From: Oscillospiraceae bacterium
Lineage (GTDB): Bacteria; Bacillota_A; Clostridia; Oscillospirales; Ruminococcaceae
Length of the DNA: 23,165 nucleotides
NCBI GenBank assembly: GCA_900766795.1
Contig: CAAFWX010000049.1
Location: 1 to 23,165, forward strand
Direction: 5' to 3'
Shown: positions 8,168-14,333 of the stretch, one piece after another
How positions within the stretch are numbered: the stretch's first letter is position 1
Layout: each line of letters opens with the position of its first letter
Position numbers and translations under genes: made by a program
Notes under the pieces: model-generated
The model's input: the letters and a program-made list of their open reading frames with translations, nothing else
What the model was told of the DNA's origin: nothing
The model's database searches: none

Positions 8168-10729
8168 CTATTTTTCCACATATGGAAGAATGCTTCTGAG
8201 CTGTGCGCGCGAGCGCAGCCCGAGCTTTCTGAACGTGCGCTTAAGGCAGCTTTTCACGCTGTCGGGCGAGCAGCGCAGCATTTCGGCAATCTCGTTGTTA
8301 GAGAACCGCCCTGCCGCCATGATTGAGCAGAGAAATTCCCTGCGCGAAAGCCCAAGCTGCGTTCTTGCCGCGCTGTTGTGCTCGGCGAACGCTTCGAGGT
8401 AGGCAATGTCCGCCGAGGGCTTGCGGAACAGCTTGTTTGCGGCGGCGCTGCGGTAGGTCTGAATGACCTCAATGCCCCTGCGGCACTGCCCCGCAATCTC
8501 GGTGCAGCGGCTGATGTAGTGGGAGTGCCTTGCGCGCAGCGCGTCCTGCATGAAAGCGGAAAGCTTCGGGCAAATCAGCAGCATTTCCACCATCGGCATG
8601 AGTATCTCGGTGTTAGCAAGCTTGTCGGCGGCTTTGCCGCACCAAAGCGCCGCAGAATCGCTGTCGCCCGTTTCAAGCGCCGCAGCCGAAAACAGCAGAA
8701 GCAGCTTTATGCGAATAGTTTCGCTTCGCACGTCGTCCGCTGCCGCAAGGTATTTTTCGCGGTTCGCGAGAATGCGCTCATACTCCCCCTGAAAATAATC
8801 CATCACCGAAAGGAGAAAGAACGAGAACGGCGCCTGATGCCTGTTTATGGTGATGGTTCTTTCTGCAAGACAGCGCAGGAAAAAGCCGTTCTTTTCCGCC
8901 TCGCCCCAGTATGAGGAAACCTCGGTTATGCACATGGCGCTCATTACTCCGGTTTCGCCGGGGTTTTCCTTGTGCAGAGTGTCGCCCATCTCTTTTCCAA
9001 GCTTCGCAAAGCTTCGATAGTCGCCCGAAAACAGCGCGGCTTTCATTCCAAGCATGAGGAAGCTTATACGCGTGGGGAGGTTTACTTCCTCCACGCATTC
9101 GCGAAGCCCTTGCAGCGCAAGCTCCTGCGCTTTGCGTATGCTGCCTGTGTAGTAAAGCACCTCCGCGGAGTAAAGCTCGCAGATATGCTCTCCGTGGGAA
9201 ATCATGTCGCTGTACATTCTGTGGTATCTGAGGAACTGCTCGCTCTCCGCGGCGACAGGCATGGAGTAGCGGTGAATGAGCGAAAACACCGACGGCGTAT
9301 ACAAATTCCAAGAATAGAACGGCGCGGGCGCGGCAGGCTGCCCGTCGTACAGCTCGTAGGCGCGCTTGATGTGCGTGCCCATCTTTTCGATAAGGAAGAA
9401 GTCGTCATAGGTGCGCAGAATGTGGATATAGGAGCGCAGCGTGCGTTTTTCCCGCGCGGTGAAATTGCCCGAGGAGAGTATGTAAGCCTCGGCAGCGTCG
9501 AACCTGTCCTTTACCAGCTCCCGCTTGTCGGTCAGCAAAAGCAGCGCCACTATGCGAAGATACCGCGGGATAATCGCCTTGCAGCTTAATGGGCAGGAAT
9601 CCACAAACCAAAGCAGCGTATCGCACGAACGCAGAAGCAGCCGCAGCGAAACGCGCGTCTGGCTCGGGCAGGCGGCGGCAGCCTCATAATCGCCTCCGAA
9701 GTAGAACTGAACGAAGGCATAATAGGTGTTCCCCAGCCGCAGAAACTGCCGCGCCATCGCAAGGCGAAACTCCTTCTGCACTTCTTCGGGCAGGGTGTCG
9801 AAGTGTTTGACGGCGAACGTGAAAAGCTGCGGGTGGCAGTTGACGCGCAGGTTTTTTCGGTTTATTGAGATAAGCCCGGTAAGGCGGCTTATTCCGTCGA
9901 TTAAGCAAAGAATGTTTTCCTTAAGGAACATGCCCTCGCCGAAATAGTCCCGAAGTACCTTGTTCGAGGCAAGGTCGCGGCAGTATTCGTCCTCAAGATA
10001 TTGGAAAGAAACTGCGGTGAAAATCGCGCAGCGCTCATTTTTTGTGAGCACATTCTGTATGACGCTTTCGAGAAGCAGCTCGCCGCTTTCGGGCAGCGCA
10101 ATTCCCCTCCCGCAAAGCAAAAGCGCAAGACGAAGCCTCATCATCATGCCGCCGCTGATTGCGCAGATTTTTTCAAAAGCTTCGGAGTGTACGCCGCACA
10201 GGTCGAAGTATTCCCTCGCTTCATCGGGGGTGAGCCGAAGGCACTCCCCGTCAATGACCGAGAAGCCAAGCCGCCTGCAAACCTCGCGGCGCATATCGTC
10301 CGACTCGGTTGTGGTGATAACCAGCCGCACGGGAAGCACGTCCGCCAGCAGCGCAACCCGTATTCGGCTGAACAGCATTTCGTCCGCGTGAATGTCGTCG
10401 ATGATGACAACGGTGTCCTTGTCCATGCGCGCCTCGCGGAACTTATCGCGCAGAATGCGCTCCTCCTCGTCCGAAACGGGGATAGGCGGGGTGAAGCCGA
10501 GGACAATACTGCACAGCCTTGCAAAGCAGTCCTCCGAGCTTGCGCAGTTTCGGATAAACCTGCAGGAAACCCCGCTTTTCCTCGAGCGGAAAACAAACTC
10601 CGACAGAAAGGTTGAGCGCCCGCTTCCGTCGGGTGCGGCAACCACGGTAACTTTGCTTGTGTAGATTGTTTTGAGCCGGTTGTATATCCTTTTGGGAATG
10701 AAAATCCGTTCAACGCCCTTTTTCTCCAT
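8168..10729 (-). CDS. Large MalT/LuxR-type ATPase transcriptional regulator
   Basis: This 853-residue protein has the layout of MalT-like LuxR regulators. It has an N-terminal STAND-type ATPase, a long helical (TPR-like) middle from about 300 to 780, and a C-terminal LuxR helix-turn-helix in the last 62 residues. The LuxR domain includes LSRREFLCSIMAAGRFSNNE, then EIAEMLRCSPDSVKSCLKRT and KLGLRSRAQL. The Walker A region is VVAAPDGSGRSTFL (residues 29-42), with Arg38 in place of the usual Lys. Walker B is VVIIDDIH (107-114). Such proteins are cytoplasmic activators controlled by a ligand. The ATG at 10729 follows GGAG at 10734-10737. It is divergent from the GH43 gene across a 193-base spacer, so GH43 control is a reasonable inference but not shown. 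Confidence 0.9.
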   Translation of the reverse strand: MEKKGVERIFIPKRIYNRLKTIYTSKVTVVAAPDGSGRSTFLSEFVFRSRKSGVSCRFIRNCASSEDCFARLCSIVLGFTPPIPVSDEEERILRDKFREARMDKDTVVIIDDIHADEMLFSRIRVALLADVLPVRLVITTTESDDMRREVCRRLGFSVIDGECLRLTPDEAREYFDLCGVHSEAFEKICAISGGMMMRLRLALLLCGRGIALPESGELLLESVIQNVLTKNERCAIFTAVSFQYLEDEYCRDLASNKVLRDYFGEGMFLKENILCLIDGISRLTGLISINRKNLRVNCHPQLFTFAVKHFDTLPEEVQKEFRLAMARQFLRLGNTYYAFVQFYFGGDYEAAAACPSQTRVSLRLLLRSCDTLLWFVDSCPLSCKAIIPRYLRIVALLLLTDKRELVKDRFDAAEAYILSSGNFTAREKRTLRSYIHILRTYDDFFLIEKMGTHIKRAYELYDGQPAAPAPFYSWNLYTPSVFSLIHRYSMPVAAESEQFLRYHRMYSDMISHGEHICELYSAEVLYYTGSIRKAQELALQGLRECVEEVNLPTRISFLMLGMKAALFSGDYRSFAKLGKEMGDTLHKENPGETGVMSAMCITEVSSYWGEAEKNGFFLRCLAERTITINRHQAPFSFFLLSVMDYFQGEYERILANREKYLAAADDVRSETIRIKLLLLFSAAALETGDSDSAALWCGKAADKLANTEILMPMVEMLLICPKLSAFMQDALRARHSHYISRCTEIAGQCRRGIEVIQTYRSAAANKLFRKPSADIAYLEAFAEHNSAARTQLGLSRREFLCSIMAAGRFSNNEIAEMLRCSPDSVKSCLKRTFRKLGLRSRAQLRSILPYVEK

Positions 10730-10760
10730 GAAGCTCCACCGCCCTTTCCTCGCTTGTACT

Positions 10761-10789
10761 ATTGTACCTCATTTTCACCGATTTGTAAA
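10761..10789 (-). promoter_or_regulatory. Promoter of the LuxR-type regulator gene
   Basis: On the minus strand, TTTACA (10784-10789) and TACAAT (10761-10766) are 17 bases apart, each one base from consensus. Transcription start would be near 10754, with a leader of about 25 bases. Confidence 0.75.
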
Positions 10790-10840
10790 GCCCGCAGAAA
10801 ACCTCTGCAAAAAAACATACAAACTGCGCAAAAAATTATC

Positions 10841-10869
10841 TTGTATTGCGGGCGGGATTGTGATAAGAT
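10841..10869 (+). promoter_or_regulatory. Promoter of the GH43 gene with extended -10
   Basis: TTGTAT (10841-10846) and TAAGAT (10864-10869) are 17 bases apart. TGA directly before the -10 makes an extended -10 element (TGnTAAGAT). The weak -35 fits an activator-dependent promoter. In the divergent spacer lies a small inverted repeat, GCAGA/TCTGC (10794-10808), and two CTGC boxes, each followed by an A-run (10805 and 10824), that could be operator sites. Confidence 0.6.
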
Positions 10870-10922
10870 AAAGCTATCAAACGGAGCGAATGCCCGAAAA
10901 AAATGATTCGGAGGTATACAAT

Positions 10923-12230
10923 ATGGCTAACCCTTATCTTCCCCTTTGGGAATACATTCCCGACGGAGAGCCGCGCGTTTTCGGCGACAGGATATATGTC
11001 TACGGCTCGCATGACCGCAAGGACAGCATTGATTTCTGCGACTATAAGCTAAAGGTATGGAGCGCTCCCGTGGACAACCCGAACGAGTGGGTGTGCCATG
11101 GCGACGTGTTCCGCACCCGTGACGGCGAAACCCCCGCGGACGTTGACTGGACGGATAATCTGCTGTTCGCGCCCGACGTTGTGGAAAACAACGGGAAGTA
11201 CTACCTCTATGCCTACATTGTCGGCGCAAAGGGCTGCGTTGGCGTTGCCGACAGACCTGAGGGTCCCTTTAAGCTGCTTTCACAGTACAAGTACGATATC
11301 CCCAACCACTATGACGACGGTACTTTCATCGACCCCGGAGTGCTTGTTGACGATGACGGCAGGGTGTATGTATACTGCGGCTTTGAGGGCAGCTATATGT
11401 GCGAGCTTAAGTCCAATATGTACGAGGTGGTGGACGGAAGCTATAAGCTTGACATAATCCCGAAAGAGGAGCCGTTCCGCTTTTTTGAGGCAGCTTCTCC
11501 GCGCAAGGTCGGCGACACATATTACATGATTTACTCCCCGAAGCGAGGAAGCTGCCTTGACTATGCCACCGCGAAATCCCCCACAGGTCCGTTCGAGTAC
11601 CGCGGAACAATCGTTGACAACGGCATTGACTACCCCGGCGGCAACAACCACGGCTCGATTGTCAACATCAAGGGGCAGTGGTATGTGTTCTATCACCGCA
11701 TGACAAACGGCACGATTATGTCGCGGCGCGGCTGTGTTGAGCGCATTGAGATACTCCCCGACGGCACTATCCCGCAGGTTGAGATGACCTCTCTGGGCTT
11801 TGAGGAAGCGCTCAACCCCTACAAGATAACCCCCGCAGAAACCGCGTGCGTGCTGAAAGGCGGCTGCTTTGTCACCGAGAAAAACATCTTCGAGCGCCCC
11901 GTCACCAACATCACGGCGGGCTGCGTGATGGGCTGGAAGTATTTCGACTTCGGCGAGGACTTCTCCTCAAAGACAATGGGCGTTCGCATAAAGATTAAGG
12001 GCATGGGAAGCAGCGGAAAAATCCGCATTATGGCTGACGCCGAGGACGGTCAGGAGATAGGCTTTGTTGAGTTCGGCGAGGACGATTCCGTGCTCTGCGC
12101 AAAGGTTACGGCGCTTAACGGCAGGCACGCGATTTACCTCGTCGCCGAGGACGGCTATGTCGGCTGGTTTGCCGACAGCATGAAAGGCAGGCAGCTTTTC
12201 GCCCTTGAGCAGTTTGTGTTTGTGAAGTAA
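10923..12230 (+). CDS. GH43-family glycoside hydrolase, cytoplasmic
   Basis: This 435-residue five-bladed beta-propeller hydrolase of family GH43 (beta-xylosidase/alpha-L-arabinofuranosidase type) has no signal peptide, so it probably acts on imported oligosaccharides. Candidate catalytic residues are Asp14 (EYIPDGEPRVF, general base), Asp137 (FIDPGVLVDDDG, pKa modulator) and Glu189 (FFEAASPRKVGDTYYMIYS, general acid). APDV (Asp85) and GGNNHGS (His243) are also conserved in the family. The last about 120 residues are beta-rich and resemble the CBM6-like domain found after many GH43 catalytic domains. An in-frame ATG at 10890 exists, but GGAGG (10910-10914) supports 10923. It is monocistronic, divergent from a LuxR/MalT-type regulator, and ends at a strong terminator. 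The exact sugar is not determinable. Confidence 0.92.
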   Translation: MANPYLPLWEYIPDGEPRVFGDRIYVYGSHDRKDSIDFCDYKLKVWSAPVDNPNEWVCHGDVFRTRDGETPADVDWTDNLLFAPDVVENNGKYYLYAYIVGAKGCVGVADRPEGPFKLLSQYKYDIPNHYDDGTFIDPGVLVDDDGRVYVYCGFEGSYMCELKSNMYEVVDGSYKLDIIPKEEPFRFFEAASPRKVGDTYYMIYSPKRGSCLDYATAKSPTGPFEYRGTIVDNGIDYPGGNNHGSIVNIKGQWYVFYHRMTNGTIMSRRGCVERIEILPDGTIPQVEMTSLGFEEALNPYKITPAETACVLKGGCFVTEKNIFERPVTNITAGCVMGWKYFDFGEDFSSKTMGVRIKIKGMGSSGKIRIMADAEDGQEIGFVEFGEDDSVLCAKVTALNGRHAIYLVAEDGYVGWFADSMKGRQLFALEQFVFVK

Positions 12231-12242
12231 ATATTGCAGTCG

Positions 12243-12274
12243 GCGCTCCGAATACGCTTCGGAGCGCTTTTTTT
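12243..12274 (+). terminator. Terminator of the GH43 gene
   Basis: GCGCTCCGAA (12243-12252) pairs perfectly with TTCGGAGCGC (12258-12267) around a five-base loop and is followed by seven T. Confidence 0.92.
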
Positions 12275-12292
12275 CGCCTCATTCCGCAAATT

Positions 12293-12311
12293 ATTACAAA
12301 TGATTACAAAT
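12293..12311 (+). repeat. Direct repeat ATTACAAAT, period 10
   Basis: ATTACAAAT occurs at 12293-12301 and again at 12303-12311, one helical turn apart, immediately upstream of the promoter of the SGNH lipoprotein gene. It could be a binding site for a regulator, and no protein is known to me for this motif here. Confidence 0.5.
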
Positions 12312-12324
12312 TTCGACTACCCCC

Positions 12325-12358
12325 TTGAATTTGACAGAATTATGGTGTACAATATAGA
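12325..12358 (+). promoter_or_regulatory. Promoter region of the SGNH lipoprotein gene
   Basis: Two overlapping readings are possible. TTGAAT (12325-12330) and TACAAT (12348-12353) are 17 bases apart. A perfect TTGACA (12331-12336) lies 16 bases before TATAGA (12353-12358). Either gives a leader of about 35-40 bases before the ATG at 12399. Confidence 0.7.
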
Positions 12359-12398
12359 TGTGTTACAGCATATTATTCTGTTCAGAGGTTAGTTTTTG

Positions 12399-13382
12399 AT
12401 GAAAAAGTTTACATATATTCTGGCGCTGTGCGCAGCCCTTGCCCTTGTTGCAGGCTGTGCGAGCAATGACGTCCGCAATATTCAGTACTATCAGATTGTA
12501 AGAAACAACGAGCAAAAGGCGGAGGATTTGGCAAAGCCCGAGCAGACGGAAGCCACCGCTGCGGTTGAAGAACCGCTGAGCGAGGAATCCGCTTTGCTGC
12601 CGACAGAATCCGCAGAGCCTGCAGCAAACGAGGCGGCTCCCGAATCCGCCGAGCAGACCGAATTTGCACAGGAGGAAGTTCCCGCCGAGCAGACGCAAGC
12701 CGCGCAGGAGGAAGCTCCCACCGAGCAGCAGTCTGACGCGCAGCCCGCTCCCGAGGAGCTTGACGACTATTACAGCGAGAAATACGCCGCATATAAGCTT
12801 TCAGACGAGGAGCGCGCGTTTACAAAGGACTCGATTTTTGTCGGCGACAGCATTTGCCGCGGCTTTTCCGAATACAAGGTTGTCAGCCGAAGCAATGTCT
12901 TTGCGCGAGGGTCGCTGGCTGCAAGAAACTTCTTCGATTTTGTGCAGTACTACGGCGACGACGAGGTGGATTTTCTGACGGTGCTCCGGAGAACGCAGCC
13001 GAAGTTCATCTTCTTCTCCATGGGCATGAACGACGTCAACATGACCGACGAGGAGCAGTACTGCGAGAATTACAAGGCGCTTATCGACATGGCTCTCGAG
13101 AACTCCGACGCGGAGGTTTTTGTGGCGGCAATCACCCCCGTATGCAGCGAGTTCACCTCCAACTACCGCATTGACTGCTTCAACCTGCGCATGGAGAAGT
13201 TCCTCTCGGAAACCTATCCGCAGCGCGTTCACTATTACGATTTCGCGAAGCACCTCAAGGATTCCGACGGAAACCTGCGCGAGTGCTTTGACGGCGGCGA
13301 CGGCGTACACCTTGCGCCCTATGCCTATTACGTTGCGCTCTGGGAGATGAACAGGGTTCTCACAGCGTGCGGGCTTACTTGA
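12399..13382 (+). CDS. SGNH/GDSL-hydrolase lipoprotein
   Basis: This 327-residue predicted lipoprotein has a signal sequence MKKFTYILALCAALALVAGC, with lipidation at Cys20. A long stalk rich in Glu, Ala and Gln (about residues 38-120) follows, then an SGNH hydrolase domain. Block I is FVGDSICRG (nucleophile Ser151), block III is SMGMNDVN (Asn211), and block V is DGVHLAP (Asp301, His304), giving a complete Ser-Asp-His set. Such surface esterases often remove acetyl groups from cell-wall or dietary polysaccharides. The domain also resembles those found in O-acetyl transfer systems. The ATG at 12399 is used with AGAGG (12384-12388). A TTG one codon upstream is possible. It is monocistronic, and no terminator directly follows. 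The repeat array begins 15 bases after the stop. Confidence 0.88.
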   Translation: MKKFTYILALCAALALVAGCASNDVRNIQYYQIVRNNEQKAEDLAKPEQTEATAAVEEPLSEESALLPTESAEPAANEAAPESAEQTEFAQEEVPAEQTQAAQEEAPTEQQSDAQPAPEELDDYYSEKYAAYKLSDEERAFTKDSIFVGDSICRGFSEYKVVSRSNVFARGSLAARNFFDFVQYYGDDEVDFLTVLRRTQPKFIFFSMGMNDVNMTDEEQYCENYKALIDMALENSDAEVFVAAITPVCSEFTSNYRIDCFNLRMEKFLSETYPQRVHYYDFAKHLKDSDGNLRECFDGGDGVHLAPYAYYVALWEMNRVLTACGLT

Positions 13383-13396
13383 AAAGGCAGCCCCAC

Positions 13397-13602
13397 GCTG
13401 ACCGATTTGTGGGTTGTGCAGGGTTTGCAGGGTTATACTATACCTTTGTATAAAATTTTGGAAAGAAAAAATATATAAAATGTATGTAGTAACCCTGCAA
13501 ACCCTGCACACCTACCACCAAACGCTTTTTTCACAGCGGCGGGCTTAGCGGGGCGCGGATTACGGCGCGGCGCAAGCAAACACATGTTCGGCAGGCTTGC
13601 AA
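13397..13602 (+). repeat. Palindromic tandem repeat, unit 1
   Basis: The unit begins GCTGACCG. Its left arm GTGCAGGGTTTGCAGGGTTA (13416-13435) is perfectly complementary to the right arm (13490-13509), leaving an A/T-rich loop of 54 bases. A GC-rich module follows: AACGCTTTT, CAGCGGCGGGCTT, GGCGCAAGCAAACACA and GTTCGGCAGGCTT. The module lacks about 14 bases present in unit 2 (CCGCGTATCACA region), and its loop is also shorter. There is no credible gene in this DNA. Confidence 0.9.
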
Positions 13603-13826
13603 GCTGACGGGTGGAGGGGTGTGACGGGTTGTGACGGGTTTACGGGTTTTTTAAACCTTTTTCATAAGAAAAAAGAAAATAAAATATATAAAGAAGTCTT
13701 GAAAAATGGCGAAAACCCGTCACAACCCGTCACCAAACGCTTTTCTCCGCGTATCACACAGCGGCGGGCTTGCTTTGTGTGGATTACTGCGCGGCGCAAG
13801 CAAACACACGTTCGGCAGGCTTTCGA
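13603..13826 (+). repeat. Palindromic tandem repeat, unit 2
   Basis: The unit begins GCTGACGG. The left arm (13621-13641) is GTGACGGGTT twice plus T and pairs perfectly over 21 bases with 13713-13733. The 71-base loop contains TAAACCTTT, an A-rich stretch with ATATATA, then GAAGTCTTG and AAAATGGC. The downstream module (AACGCTTTT, GTATCACACAGCGGCGGGCTT region, GCGCAAGCAAACACA, GTTCGGCAGGC) matches unit 1. Open frames on both strands here are by-products of the repeat. Confidence 0.9.
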
Positions 13827-14007
13827 GCTGACCGATGGTGGGTTATGGTGGGTTTTTGGGTTATCTAAACCTTTCTTATAAAAAAATGAAAATAAAAATA
13901 TATATAGAAGTCTTGGAAAATGGCAAAAACCCACCACAACCCACCACACCCTCCCCAGAACGCTTTTGCCTGCGTATCACACAGCGGCGGGGCTTAGCGG
14001 GGTGCGA
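13827..14007 (+). repeat. Palindromic tandem repeat, unit 3 (3' truncated)
   Basis: The unit begins GCTGACCG. The left arm (13836-13857) holds TGGTGGGTT twice and pairs with 13925-13946 at 21 of 22 positions. The 67-base loop repeats the unit 2 landmarks TAAACCTTT, ATATATA, GAAGTCTTGG and AAAATGGC. The flank keeps AACGCTTTT and GTATCACACAGCGGCGGG, then diverges after about 14007, so the unit is incomplete. From there to 14140 I see no gene or clear repeat. Confidence 0.88.
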
Positions 14008-14140
14008 GTTTGGATTAAACGGCACCGCCCGTTTTTCAGCGCGCCGCTTTTCCGACGGGACATTCCCGCCTGACAGCGGGTGTGGGTTTTCTGCGGTTTT
14101 TTGCCTTTTTCGTGTTTTGGTTTTGAACATTTTGGAGAAT

Positions 14141-14177
14141 AATCGGTGTTCTTTTTGCGGAGAATGCCGATTTTTTT
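14141..14177 (+). terminator. Terminator after the repeat array
   Basis: AATCGGTGTTCT (14141-14152) pairs with AGAATGCCGATT (14161-14172) as a 12-bp stem with two G-U pairs and an eight-base loop. The stem is followed by T to 14177. It lies before the promoter of the von Willebrand gene, so it would end transcripts coming from the SGNH gene or from within the repeat array. Confidence 0.8.
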
Positions 14178-14195
14178 GTTTAATGCAAAAAAGTG

Positions 14196-14224
14196 TTGTA
14201 ATTGTATGTGAGAAATGATATAAT
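14196..14224 (+). promoter_or_regulatory. Promoter of the von Willebrand A gene
   Basis: TTGTAA (14196-14201) and a perfect TATAAT (14219-14224) are 17 bases apart. TGA just before the -10 makes it an extended -10 promoter. Transcription would start near 14231. Confidence 0.85.
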
Positions 14225-14303
14225 GATTTATATGGGACGCTGCGCTTTAATTCACAGGTGTTGCTTTTGCGGCGCGGCTTTCGGCTCCCGTTATCATATC
14301 ACA

Positions 14304-14318
14304 GACCGCAAGGCGGTC
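14304..14318 (+). promoter_or_regulatory. 5'UTR hairpin before the ribosome site
   Basis: GACCGC (14304-14309) pairs with GCGGTC (14313-14318) around AAG, six bases before the GGAGG ribosome site (14324-14328). The leader is about 100 bases. The hairpin could affect translation or mRNA stability. No known riboswitch class is recognisable. Confidence 0.4.
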
Positions 14319-14333
14319 ATTTCGGAGGCATGT

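Noticed and set aside
9589..9810. Plus-strand small open frame within the LuxR-type gene
   Set aside because: Arg/Ala-rich composition typical of an out-of-frame reading of GC-rich coding DNA, with no ribosome site.
13397..14007. CRISPR array or retron RNA
   Set aside because: Only three units, far longer than CRISPR repeats, with internal palindromes and no spacer logic. No cas gene or reverse transcriptase is present in the window.
13597..14218. Several open frames on both strands within the repeat array (for example 13597-13881 plus, 13662-13949 minus, 13835-14218 plus, 13876-14130 minus)
   Set aside because: They arise from the palindromic repeats, have no ribosome sites, mirror each other on the two strands and contain translated low-complexity loop sequence.
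14202..14333. N-terminal extension of the von Willebrand protein with a Cys-rich segment
   Set aside because: It lies over the promoter region and leader. TATAAT at 14219-14224 and GGAGG at 14324-14328 place the start at 14334.
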